DNA of 64,000 bases from Kitasatospora sp. NBC_01266 (GTDB taxonomy: Bacteria; Actinomycetota; Actinomycetes; Streptomycetales; Streptomycetaceae). Both the position numbers and the translations under genes were made by a program. The stretch covers positions 5,084,001 through 5,148,000 of the forward strand of contig NZ_CP108458.1 in NCBI RefSeq assembly GCF_036242395.1, read 5' to 3'. A model generated the notes under the pieces. That model saw only the letters and a list, made by a program, of their open reading frames with translations. It searched no databases and had not been told where the DNA came from. Below are positions 29,479-37,606 of this stretch, piece by piece; the first letter of the stretch is position 1; the number at the start of each line of letters is the position of its first letter.

Positions 29479-29548
29479 TATCGGCCGCTGACCTGCGATT
29501 TTCCGTCCGTGCACCGAGGCGTTATCGGTCCCCGCCGGACGCCATAAC

Positions 29549-29585
29549 AGATCGATAAGAGATCGAAGTCGCGCCTTCCTACTGT
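29549..29585 (+). promoter_or_regulatory. Candidate SARP-type promoter upstream of the small secreted peptide
   Basis: AGATCGA occurs at 29549-29555 and 29560-29566, exactly 11 bp apart, and the words TCGATAA/TCGAAGT resemble known SARP heptamers. A possible -10 (TACTGT, 29580-29585) follows after about 10 bases. Confidence 0.45.
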
Positions 29586-29644
29586 CTTCCACGTCAGCAG
29601 GGAACACCGGGCAACACCGGATCATCCGACAGGAAATGGTCGAA

Positions 29645-29827
29645 ATGCGCCTCATCGGTATCAAGTTCGCGAAGCAGCTCGCCGTCGTCGCCCTCGGCAC
29701 CGCCGCGGTTCTCGGCACTGTCGTCGCCACCGAGTCGGCTGCTGTCACCACCGGCCACTCGACGGTCGCGGCCGCCGCGCCGGCTCCCGCCGTGGTCGCC
29801 CCTGCCAGCAACGAATGGGGCTGGTAG
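29645..29827 (+). CDS. Small secreted peptide ending in NEWGW, function unknown
   Basis: This is a 60-residue product with a basic N-terminus, a hydrophobic core (residues ~11-30) and a short Ala/Pro/Val-rich tail that ends abruptly in SNEWGW. It looks like a signal peptide plus a mature piece of about 25 residues. ATG 29645 is preferred because AGGA is ~10 bases upstream; the ATG at 29636 sits directly against that AGGA. It has a candidate promoter and its own terminator, so it appears to be a real, separately expressed gene. I do not recognise the family. Roles as an export partner, signal or structural peptide are all open. Confidence 0.65.
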   Translation: MRLIGIKFAKQLAVVALGTAAVLGTVVATESAAVTTGHSTVAAAAPAPAVVAPASNEWGW

Positions 29828-29844
29828 TCCCCCAACGCAAGTCC

Positions 29845-29878
29845 GAAGGCCGCCGCGACACCCGTCGCGGCGGCCTTC
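29845..29878. terminator. Bidirectional terminator between small peptide gene and serA
   Basis: A perfect 15-bp inverted repeat (29845-29859, 29864-29878) with a 4-base loop sits between the convergent genes. Confidence 0.85.
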
Positions 29879-29914
29879 GCCGTTCTGCACTCGCGCTGAA
29901 CCCCTGCCGTCGCG

Positions 29915-30904
29915 CTACGCCGCCAGCACCCGCACCGGGCCGTTCACCGCCTCCGGCACCTCCCGCCCGGCCAGCGCCCGGCGCACCGCCTCGGCGACCG
30001 CGACGCCCGCCTTCTCCTGCGCCTCGACGGTCCCCGCGCCCAGGTGCGGCGTCACCACGACACCGGCCAGCCCGAAGAGCGGCGAGTCCGTGCACGGCTC
30101 GGTCGCGAAGACGTCCAGCCCGGCCCCGGCCACCCGGCCGGACCGCAGGGCCTCGGCCAGCGCGGCCTCGTCCACGATGCCGCCCCGGGCCGCGTTGACG
30201 ATCCGCACGCCCGGCTTGGCCTTGGCCAGCGCCTCGGCGCCGAGCAGGCCCAGCGTCTCGGGGGTCCTCGGCAGGTGCACGGTGATGAAGTCGGCGGCGG
30301 CGAGCAGTTCGTCCAGCGAGACCAGGCGCACCCCCAGTTCGGCGGCCCGCTCGGGCGTCACGTGCGGGTCGTAGGCGAGCACCTCCATGTCGAAGGCCGC
30401 CATCCGGCGCGCCACCAGCGAGCCGATCCGGCCCACCCCGACCACGCCGAGCACCTTGCCGCAGAGCTCGACCCCGGTGAACCGGCCGCGCTGCCAGGAG
30501 CCGCCCTTCAGCGCGGCGTCGGCCTGCGGGATGTGCCGGGCGACGGAGAGCAGCAGGCCGATCGCCAGCTCGGCGGCGCTGACGATGTTCGAGGTCGGCG
30601 CGTTGACCACCAGCACGCCGGCCGCCGTCGCGGCGGCCACGTCCACGTTGTCCAGCCCGACCCCGGCCCGCGCGATCACCCGCAGCCGGGGTGCGGCGGC
30701 GATCGCCTCGGCGTCCATCCGGGTGGCGCTGCGCACCAGCACGGCGTCCGCCTCGGCCAGTGCGGCCAGCAGGGCGGTCCGGTCGGCGCCGTCGCAGCGG
30801 TGGACCTCGACCTCGTCGCCGAGCACGGCGACGGTCGCCGGGGAGAGTTCCTCGGCGAGCAGCACGACGGGGCGGCGGGTCGCGGCGAGCGGGTGGGTGT
30901 TCAT
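29915..30904 (-). CDS. serA: D-3-phosphoglycerate dehydrogenase paralogue, short form
   Basis: This 329-residue 2-hydroxyacid dehydrogenase has the ARAGVGLDNVD segment, the NAD-binding GVGRIG, AARGGIVDE and the catalytic-His region HLGAGTVEAQ. Housekeeping actinobacterial SerA is ~530 residues with extra C-terminal regulatory domains; those are missing, so this copy should escape serine feedback. It makes 3-phosphohydroxypyruvate, the precursor of O-phosphoserine, which is the substrate of SbnA. Its place beside the Dap genes suggests dedicated precursor supply. A role on another 2-hydroxy acid cannot be excluded. Confidence 0.88.
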   Translation of the reverse strand: MNTHPLAATRRPVVLLAEELSPATVAVLGDEVEVHRCDGADRTALLAALAEADAVLVRSATRMDAEAIAAAPRLRVIARAGVGLDNVDVAAATAAGVLVVNAPTSNIVSAAELAIGLLLSVARHIPQADAALKGGSWQRGRFTGVELCGKVLGVVGVGRIGSLVARRMAAFDMEVLAYDPHVTPERAAELGVRLVSLDELLAAADFITVHLPRTPETLGLLGAEALAKAKPGVRIVNAARGGIVDEAALAEALRSGRVAGAGLDVFATEPCTDSPLFGLAGVVVTPHLGAGTVEAQEKAGVAVAEAVRRALAGREVPEAVNGPVRVLAA

Positions 30905-30991
30905 GCTTCTGCTACCTCAGGGCTCGGTTGAGAAAGGCTCGATGGAGGACGGACGGAAGGCGGAAGGCGGACGAACGGACGAACGGGCGAC

Positions 30992-31723
30992 TCAGCCCAG
31001 CGGCAGGATCGCGACGCTGCCGCCGTCGCTGCGCACCGTGACCTTGTGCGGCGCGGCCGGGTCGGTCCGTACCTGGACCTGCCGGCTGCCGCCGTCGGCG
31101 CTCGCGTCCACCGCGTAGACGCCGTCCGGGAGCCGGGTCGTCACGCTGCCGCCGGCCGAGTCGATGTCCACCAGCTCCGGGGCGGCGGCGAACTGCGCGT
31201 TGACACTGCCGCCGTCCGCGTGCGCGGTGAAGTGCGCGGACGTCAGGTCGGTGGCCCGCACCGCGCCGCCGTCGCCGGTCAGGTCGAGCGCCCCGGCCAG
31301 CCCGGTGACGTTCACGTCCCCGCCGGTGTTGCGGACCGTCACCTCGACGTCCTTCGGCACCACGACGCGGTAGCTGACCTGGCAGACGGTGTGGGTGATG
31401 CCCTGGGCGCACTCGGCGGCGGTCAGCGACAGCGAACCGTCGCTCGCCGTGTGGTCGACCTGCGGCTTCTCGCCGTTGTAGCGGATGGTCTCGGTGACCT
31501 GGACGGCGGCCTGCGTTCCCGCCACCACCTCGACGGTGCCGCCGGGAGTTCTCACCTGGAGCTTCGAGATTCGGTCGGCGACCTGGTAGGAATGGTTCTC
31601 GGTGGTCACCTTTCCACCGCACCCCGTCAGCGACGCGCCCAGCGCGACGGTGACGACAACAGGGGCGACGACACCGCGGATCCGGGTCACGCTCCGGCGG
31701 CTGGCCTGACGGGACGACTGCAC
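30992..31723 (-). CDS. Putative lipoprotein with beta-helix-like (DUF4097-type) repeats
   Basis: This 243-residue protein has a signal peptide ending in the lipobox LTGC (Cys ~residue 35). After it come repeating short beta-strand units with GG-[DS/GA]-V patterns, such as TGGDVNV, DGGAVRA and DGGSVNA, typical of adhesin-like DUF4097 beta-helices. It should be membrane-anchored outside the cell. The start is a GTG at 31723 with AAGGA upstream. It lies 87 bases downstream of the divergent-looking serA start, on the same strand, and has no clear link to peptide synthesis. Confidence 0.8.
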   Translation of the reverse strand: MQSSRQASRRSVTRIRGVVAPVVVTVALGASLTGCGGKVTTENHSYQVADRISKLQVRTPGGTVEVVAGTQAAVQVTETIRYNGEKPQVDHTASDGSLSLTAAECAQGITHTVCQVSYRVVVPKDVEVTVRNTGGDVNVTGLAGALDLTGDGGAVRATDLTSAHFTAHADGGSVNAQFAAAPELVDIDSAGGSVTTRLPDGVYAVDASADGGSRQVQVRTDPAAPHKVTVRSDGGSVAILPLG

Positions 31724-31942
31724 GGCTTCATCCTTCGCTCGTGGCGGCGGGACTCTCGGGCCCCAGCCTCCCCGGCGGCGTCATACCGTTCCCATACTCC
31801 GACCATCGCCCGGTCTGTCGGTGTGATCCCTGGCCTAGGGGTACTCCGTCAGGTAGCACTAGCCTGAAGATCGGGTATCGGGAAAACATAGACCTCTGCT
31901 GCAGAGTCGGACCGACAGACCCATCCCTTGAAGGAGGCAGCG

Positions 31943-33022
31943 ATGGCCAGCCATCCCGGGCCACGCCCTGCCGACGAGCCCGACGAGCCCGCTCTGCCCG
32001 TCCGTGACGTCGCCGCAGGTCTGGACCAAGGCTCGCGCAACCACGAGGAGTTGCTGCACCGCCGCCGGGCTGCCCTGCGGCAGGACCCGGCCGCCAACCG
32101 CGCGGCCGAACTCTCCCAGCAGGTGCTCGGCTGGGCCCAGACCCTCGACGCGGGGGAGCGCACGCTGCGCGACGCGGCACGCGGCGCGCTGCACAGTGAC
32201 AGCCACCCGGACGACAGCCGGGCCGACCGCCCGATCGACCGGCCGCAGACCCGGCAGGCGCTGGGCCGGGCCGCAGCCCTGCTCGGCGCGGCCGAGGCCG
32301 CCGCCGTGCTGGCCGCCCGCAGCGCGCACACCCTCACCGCCGAGTCCGGGCTGACCTCGACGCTGGTCTCCGCGCTGGTGCCCGCCCTGGTCGGCGAGCT
32401 GACGGCGGAGCTGGGCCGTCCGGTCGCGGCCGCCGGCCCGGAGGTCGACCGGTTCCGGAGCCTGGTCGTCACCCAATTCCCCTGGTTGGTACACGGGTTC
32501 GCGCTGGAGACGGTGGACGAGGCCGGCCTGGCGCAGGCGGTGCGGCGCGGTGCCCCGTTGGCCGAGCTGGACGCCGACCGGCTGGGCCCGCTCTCCCGGG
32601 GTGGCTGCAGCCCGGTCCAGGCGCTGCCCAGGGTGCTCGGCGGCCCGGAACTGGGCGGCGCGAGCGCCGAGGTGCAGAGCCTGGCCAAGGCACTGCTCGC
32701 CGCCGGCGACGAACTCCACCGCCGGATGGCCGAGGTGCCCGAGGCACCGCAGAGCACTCCGGCCGACCGCCAACTCGCGGCTGCCTACGAGACGCTGTAC
32801 GCGGCGGCGGCCGCCCTGGAGTGCTGGGCCGGCCAGCCGGAGCCCGGCCGGGGTGACGAACTCTGGCTGCGGGCCACGCTGCGCGGCCTGCTCGCCCGGC
32901 TGCACCGCCTGCTGGACGAGCCGGCCCCGGCACTCGACGCCCAGGCCGCCGAGGAGGCCCTCGCCGACCGGATCGCCGAGCTGGCCGAGACCGGCGCGCC
33001 GCTCACCTCGTTCGCCTGCTGA
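31943..33022 (+). CDS. Helix-rich protein of unknown function
   Basis: This 359-residue protein is rich in Ala, Leu, Arg and Glu with no signal peptide or membrane helix, and appears to be an all-helical cytoplasmic protein. The C-terminal ~120 residues (from about residue 225) weakly resemble the helical bundle at the end of acyl-CoA dehydrogenases, but no flavin-binding N-terminal part is present, so I do not assign that function. ATG 31943 was chosen for its strong AAGGAGG ribosome site; an in-frame TTG lies at 31928. It is divergent from the lipoprotein gene across 219 bases and convergent with the small SARP, so cluster membership is possible but unproven. Confidence 0.75.
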   Translation: MASHPGPRPADEPDEPALPVRDVAAGLDQGSRNHEELLHRRRAALRQDPAANRAAELSQQVLGWAQTLDAGERTLRDAARGALHSDSHPDDSRADRPIDRPQTRQALGRAAALLGAAEAAAVLAARSAHTLTAESGLTSTLVSALVPALVGELTAELGRPVAAAGPEVDRFRSLVVTQFPWLVHGFALETVDEAGLAQAVRRGAPLAELDADRLGPLSRGGCSPVQALPRVLGGPELGGASAEVQSLAKALLAAGDELHRRMAEVPEAPQSTPADRQLAAAYETLYAAAAALECWAGQPEPGRGDELWLRATLRGLLARLHRLLDEPAPALDAQAAEEALADRIAELAETGAPLTSFAC

Positions 33023-33056
33023 CCGAGTTCTGAGGGGCCCCTGCGGTGACGAGGCG

Positions 33057-33818
33057 TCAGAAGTTGAGCTGGTGCGGCATGACGGTCCGCACCTCGCCGC
33101 TCAGGATCGCCTCGTACGTCCGGGCGAGCAGCCGCCCCGGCTCCACGCCCAGCTCGTCCGCCAGGATGCGGCGGCCGTCCAGGTAGAGCGACATCGCCTC
33201 GGCCTGCCGCTCGGACCGGTAGAGCGCGGTCATCATCAGGGCGCGGAACCGCTCGCGCATCGGGTGCTGGGAGACCAGCCCGGTCAGCTCGGAGATCAGC
33301 TGGCGGTGCCGCCCGAGGATCAGGTCCACCTCGATCCGGGCCTCCAGCGCCTCCAGCCGGGCCTCGTCCAGCTGCGGCCGCTCCGCGAACACCAGGTGGT
33401 CGGTGACATCTGCCAGGGCCTCGCCGTGCCAGAGCGACAGCGCGGTCCGCAACTGCTCCGCCGCCAGCTCGAAGCGCTGCTCGCGCAGCGCCCTGAACCC
33501 GCTCTGCGACAGTTCGGCGAACCGGGCCAGATCGCACGGCACGTGCTCGGCCATGAGTCTGTAGCCGGTACGGATCCGTACCAACGGCACGTCCGGCCCG
33601 ATCCGCCGCCGGATCCGCGACGCGTAGGTGTGGATCTGCGCCCCCGCCGTGCTCGGCGGGTTCGTGTCCCAGAGCATCCGCCCGAGGTGCTCGTCGGAGA
33701 GCGCGCGACCGCCCGCGAGCACCAGCGCGGCGAACATGGTCCGCTGCTTGGTGCCGCTCAGGGTGTCCTCCAGGCCGTCGGTCAGGATGCGGACCGGGCC
33801 GAGAATCCGGAACTCCAT
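33057..33818 (-). CDS. SARP-family transcriptional activator (short)
   Basis: This 253-residue protein has the two-domain SARP plan of ActII-ORF4 and RedD: an OmpR-like winged helix (~1-95) and a bacterial transcriptional activation domain (~100-250) ending with LADELGVEPG. Unlike the AfsR-like protein it has no ATPase or TPR part. SARPs are usually pathway-specific activators of the cluster they sit in. A pair of 22-bp-spaced direct repeats lies upstream of it, suggesting it is itself SARP-controlled. It marks the probable right edge of the NRPS cluster. Confidence 0.93.
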   Translation of the reverse strand: MEFRILGPVRILTDGLEDTLSGTKQRTMFAALVLAGGRALSDEHLGRMLWDTNPPSTAGAQIHTYASRIRRRIGPDVPLVRIRTGYRLMAEHVPCDLARFAELSQSGFRALREQRFELAAEQLRTALSLWHGEALADVTDHLVFAERPQLDEARLEALEARIEVDLILGRHRQLISELTGLVSQHPMRERFRALMMTALYRSERQAEAMSLYLDGRRILADELGVEPGRLLARTYEAILSGEVRTVMPHQLNF

Positions 33819-33899
33819 GATGTTCGTCCTCTCTTGCCTGCGGTGCGGTGCCCGTCTGCCCGAGACCGCTTGACGGTAGGGACACTAGGAGTCGGCCAC

Positions 33900-33928
33900 A
33901 TCGCCCTGATATTGACTCGATATCGCCC
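33900..33928 (-). promoter_or_regulatory. 22-bp-spaced direct repeats upstream of the SARP gene
   Basis: ATCGCCC on the plus strand occurs at 33900-33906 and 33922-33928 (GGGCGAT in gene orientation), with 22-bp periodicity. A possible -10 (TAGTGT) follows about 12 bases downstream in the gene's direction. This fits a SARP operator but is a pattern match only. Confidence 0.4.
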
Positions 33929-34012
33929 TCCCGGAGACCGGCCCGCTACCCCCACGGCAGGGCGGCGGCAGGGCGCGCGGCGGCGCGCCGTCGCTCAGCG
34001 GGATCGTGTCGG

Positions 34013-34579
34013 TCAGACGGCGCCCAGGTCGACCGTGACGGAGAAGGGCGCGGTGGCCCTGACCACGCCGGTGAAGACCTCGCCGTCCCGGTAGGCCCTG
34101 CTCGCCGGGTCGAGAACGTAGGTGTAGACGAGCGGAACACCGGTGGCAGCCTGCTCGATCCGCCAGTAGAAGGGGATCCCGGCCTTGGCGTACTGATCGA
34201 CCTTCACGATTCGGTCCGTGGTCTCCGAGCCCGGCGACACCACCTCGACCACCAGGAGCAGGTGCTCAGGGCGAGTGGGCGTGAGGTCGATGGTCTCCGC
34301 CCGGTACACGACGACGTCGGGACGCCGGTTGGTGAGCGGCACGTCCTGCAGGCGGACATCGAAGTCCGTGTCGGCGTTCCAGTCCGGACCTGCGGCGGTG
34401 TCGAGGGCGTTGGCCAGGATCCGGGCCAGCCGGTTGTGCCGCTTGGACGCGCTCGGGCTCACGACGACCATCCCGTCCACGATCTCGATGCCGGCGCACT
34501 GCTCCTCGGACCAGGAGTCGTACTGCTCCGCGCTGATCTGCGCGTGCATCCATGCGGGCGCGACCATCTCAGCGGTCAT
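34013..34579 (-). CDS. Uma2-family (DUF820) nuclease-fold protein
   Basis: This 188-residue protein fits the Uma2 family of PD-(D/E)xK nuclease-fold proteins. It has the characteristic GIEIVDGMVVVSPSASKRH start, RRPDVVVYRAE in the middle and the LLVVEVVSPGSE strand. These proteins are abundant and often multicopy in streptomycetes and their function is largely unknown. It stands alone between the SARP and the response regulator and gives no hint of a partner. Confidence 0.9.
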   Translation of the reverse strand: MTAEMVAPAWMHAQISAEQYDSWSEEQCAGIEIVDGMVVVSPSASKRHNRLARILANALDTAAGPDWNADTDFDVRLQDVPLTNRRPDVVVYRAETIDLTPTRPEHLLLVVEVVSPGSETTDRIVKVDQYAKAGIPFYWRIEQAATGVPLVYTYVLDPASRAYRDGEVFTGVVRATAPFSVTVDLGAV

Positions 34580-34691
34580 GGCGTGCCTCCTTCGAGGATG
34601 CTCGACAGTTCTGCTGCCTGCTCGGCCCAGCGTACTGTCCGCTGCCGTCAGGTCACTCCAGCCGGACCGGCGCCGCGGGTGCCGGCAGCGG

Positions 34692-35375
34692 TCAGCCGCG
34701 CTCGGACGGCGGGCCGGGGGCGATCAGCCCGGTCTCGTAGGCGAGCACGACGGCCTGGACCCGGTCGCGCAGGCCGAGCTTGGCGAGGATGCGGGCCACA
34801 TGGGTCTTCACCGTGGTCGCGCTGAGGGTGAGCCGCTCGGCCAGTTCGGCGTTGCTGAGGCCGGTGGCGAGCAGGCGCAGCACCTCCAGTTCGCGGGGCG
34901 TCAGCTCGGACAGGTCGCGGTGCACGGCGGACCTGGCCTCGTCGCGCGGGGCGAAGCGCTCGATCAGCCGGCGGGTGATGGTGGGGGCGAGCAGGGCGTC
35001 GCCGGTGCGGACCAGGCGGACCGAGGCCACCAGGTGCTCCGGGGTGACGTCCTTGAGCAGGAAGCCGCTGGCGCCGGCGGTGAGCGCCGCGTAGACGTAG
35101 TGGTCCAGGTCGTAGGTGGTGAGGATGAGGACCCGGGTGTCGTCCGCGCCGCTCGCCATGATCTGCCGGGTGGCCTCCAGGCCGTCCATCTCCGGCATCC
35201 GGACGTCCATCAGCACCACGTCGGGCCGGGTGCGCCGGACGGCGGTGACCGCCTCGGCGCCGTTGACCGCCTCGGCGACGACCTCGATGCCGTCGGCGGC
35301 GAGGATCATCCGGAATCCGGTGCGGACCAGTGCCTGGTCGTCGGCGATGACGGCGCGCAGCGGCGGTTGACTCAC
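34692..35375 (-). CDS. NarL/FixJ-type response regulator
   Basis: This 227-residue regulator has an N-terminal receiver domain (phosphoacceptor Asp in VVLMDVRMP, ~residue 56) and a C-terminal LuxR-type helix-turn-helix (ELTPREVEVLRLL-like segment near residue 155). The GTG start overlaps the stop of the histidine kinase gene (GTGA), so the two are co-translated. It probably controls the divergent ABC/FtsX exporter next door, the usual arrangement for envelope-stress or antibiotic-sensing systems. Confidence 0.95.
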   Translation of the reverse strand: MSQPPLRAVIADDQALVRTGFRMILAADGIEVVAEAVNGAEAVTAVRRTRPDVVLMDVRMPEMDGLEATRQIMASGADDTRVLILTTYDLDHYVYAALTAGASGFLLKDVTPEHLVASVRLVRTGDALLAPTITRRLIERFAPRDEARSAVHRDLSELTPRELEVLRLLATGLSNAELAERLTLSATTVKTHVARILAKLGLRDRVQAVVLAYETGLIAPGPPSERG

Positions 35376-36682
35376 GGGGTGCTCCAGGGGACTCGGGCCT
35401 TCAGCCGGTAACCGCCGCCGATCGTATGCCCGGCGTCAAGTGTCCCGCCGTAGACGGTCAGGCGTTCGCGCAGGCCGAGCAGGCCGCGGCTGTTGCCGGA
35501 CAGGGACTGGACCCCGGGGGTGCCGCCGGTGTCGAGGGCCTCGATGGTCAGCCACTGGTCGTCGTGGTCGATGGTGATGGTGGACGCCGCCCCGGCGGCG
35601 TGCTTCATGGTGTTGGTCAGCGCCTCCTGGACCACCCGATAGGCCGTCAGGTCCACGCCGGCGGGCAGCGGCACGGGCGGCAGCGACACGGTGACGGTGA
35701 CGGGCAGCCCGGTGGCGCGCACCCGCTGCACCAGGGCGGTGAGTTGGCCGAGTCCGGGCTGCGGCTCCAGCTCCTCGGCGGGCCGGCCGTTGACGGCCGC
35801 CCCGCTCGCACCGGTCCCCGAGGCCGCCAGCAGGCCCATCACATGGCGCAGTTCGGCCATCGCGGCCCGGCCGCCGGCCTCGACGGCGCGCATCGCCTCC
35901 TTGGCCAGCTCCGGCGAGCTGTCCAGCACCGTTCGCGCGGCGCCCGCCTGGATGACCATCACGCTCACGTTGTGGGTGACCACATCGTGCAGCTCGCTCG
36001 CGATCCGCGAACGCTCCTCCTCGACGGCCCGGCGCATCGCGGCCTCCTGTTCCTGCCGCAGCTCGGTGAGGCGCAGCCGGGCGGCGATCTGGCGCAGCCG
36101 CCAGAACCGTCCCGCGCTGCCGAGCAGGCCGAGCACCAGCATGATGACCAGCAGTTCCCGCAGGTTCGAGGCGGCGTTCTGGAAGGTGGTGGTGACCAGC
36201 ACGGCGGCCAGCGCGAAACTGCCCAGCACGGGTGCCGGGTTGCGGCTGTGCAGTGCGGCGGCGCAGATGGCGATGCCGCAGGTCAGCACGGTGACGAAGG
36301 TCGGCAGGAAGAAGTCGGCGCGGGCGGCGATCAGCACCACCCAGAAGGTGGCGAGCGGGAGCCTGCGCCGGGCCGCCAGCATCAGCGCCCGCAGCGTGGC
36401 GAACACGTAGTCCTTGGTGTCCGGCGGGACCGGGTTCACCACCGGGGGCAGGGCGGCGGGGGCGGACGGGGGCAGCGGCGCGGCGGGCGCGGGCGGCACC
36501 GGTGCGGTGCCCTGCCAGGCGATCACGCTGTGCCGCATGGCGAGCAGCACCACGACCGTCACCAGCACCGCGAACACCGCGTCGGCCCCGAACACCCAGC
36601 GGGGCAGCTTGGGCAGCCGCTCCTCGGGGCGGAGCACCGCGCGCACCTGTCGGCGCAGTCGGCGCCCATCCGCTATGTCCAT
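35372..36682 (-). CDS. Sensor histidine kinase (NarL-type partner)
   Basis: This 436-residue kinase has about five N-terminal membrane helices (~30-170), a proline-rich linker between the first two, a HisKA_3 dimerisation domain with the phosphoacceptor in ASELHDVVTHN, and a HATPase domain (VVQEALTNTMKHA; GLLGLRERL). ATG 36682 has AGGAGA ~9 bases upstream; the frame stays open much further but that part is antisense to the ABC gene. It is coupled to the response regulator and divergent from the exporter. Confidence 0.93.
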   Translation of the reverse strand: MDIADGRRLRRQVRAVLRPEERLPKLPRWVFGADAVFAVLVTVVVLLAMRHSVIAWQGTAPVPPAPAAPLPPSAPAALPPVVNPVPPDTKDYVFATLRALMLAARRRLPLATFWVVLIAARADFFLPTFVTVLTCGIAICAAALHSRNPAPVLGSFALAAVLVTTTFQNAASNLRELLVIMLVLGLLGSAGRFWRLRQIAARLRLTELRQEQEAAMRRAVEEERSRIASELHDVVTHNVSVMVIQAGAARTVLDSSPELAKEAMRAVEAGGRAAMAELRHVMGLLAASGTGASGAAVNGRPAEELEPQPGLGQLTALVQRVRATGLPVTVTVSLPPVPLPAGVDLTAYRVVQEALTNTMKHAAGAASTITIDHDDQWLTIEALDTGGTPGVQSLSGNSRGLLGLRERLTVYGGTLDAGHTIGGGYRLKARVPWSTP

Positions 36683-36907
36683 GGCGCCATTCTCCTGGCC
36701 GTCCGCGGCCCGGCACATCCGCCTCGGTGGCCCTCCTCGACGCCGAGCGGAGTACATCGCGGGGATGACGCCGCGGCGCCCTCGTCCGCTCGGCCGACGA
36801 AAGCTCCGTTCGACGGCCGACGCGGGCCAACCGCCATCGCTCATAGCTTCGTTGGGGCCGGGAACAGCCGCCGGCGGTGCAACGACGAGGACAGGACGGA
36901 CCCGCTG

Positions 36908-37606
36908 ATGGGGAATGTGATCGAACTGGAGGGCGCGGTCAAGCAGTACGACAGCGCCGGCGCCCCCGCACTGGGGCCGCTGACCCTGACCGTCGCCGAG
37001 GGGGAGGCGGTGGCGATCACCGGCCCGTCCGGCAGCGGCAAGTCGACGCTGCTGAACCTGGTGGCGGGGCTGGACCGGCCGAGCGAGGGCCGGGTCTCGG
37101 TCGGCGGCCTGCGGATCGACGGCCTGGGGGAGAAGGCGCTGGCGCGGTTCCGCCGGGAGCGGATCGGGATGGTGTTCCAGTTCTTCAACCTGCTGGACGA
37201 TCTGACCGTGCTGGACAACATCCTGCTGCCGGCCCAACTCGCCGGTGCGGCCCGGGGCAAGGCGATGGAGCGGGCGGCCGAGCTGATGGCGGCCCTGGGC
37301 ATCACCGAGCACGCTCGCGCCTACCCGGGGCGGCTCTCCGGGGGTGAGCGGCAGCGGGTCGCGGTCGCCCGGGCGCTGATCAACCGTCCGGCGCTGCTGC
37401 TGGCGGACGAGCCCACCGGGGCGCTCGACACCGCCTCAGGGCACGAGGTGCGCGAGCTGCTGGTCGACCTGCACCGCAGCGGCCAGACCGTGCTCCTGGT
37501 CACCCACGATCTGGCGCTCGCCGAGTCCTGCGCCGAGCGGACCGTCCAACTGGTCGACGGCCGCGTCGCGGTGGACCGCCGGCGGAACGCGGGGGTCGGG
37601 CGATGA
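36908..37606 (+). CDS. ABC transporter ATP-binding protein (FtsX-type partner)
   Basis: This 232-residue ATPase has GPSGSGKST (Walker A), FQFFNLLDD (Q-loop), LSGGERQR (signature), LLLADEPTGALD (Walker B) and VTHD. ATG 36908 begins the first conserved strand (VIELEGAVKQY); the frame is open far upstream but only as antisense to the kinase. Its stop overlaps the permease start (ATGA at 37603-37606). It lies beside a two-component system, the common layout of antimicrobial-peptide detoxification modules. Confidence 0.95.
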   Translation: MGNVIELEGAVKQYDSAGAPALGPLTLTVAEGEAVAITGPSGSGKSTLLNLVAGLDRPSEGRVSVGGLRIDGLGEKALARFRRERIGMVFQFFNLLDDLTVLDNILLPAQLAGAARGKAMERAAELMAALGITEHARAYPGRLSGGERQRVAVARALINRPALLLADEPTGALDTASGHEVRELLVDLHRSGQTVLLVTHDLALAESCAERTVQLVDGRVAVDRRRNAGVGR

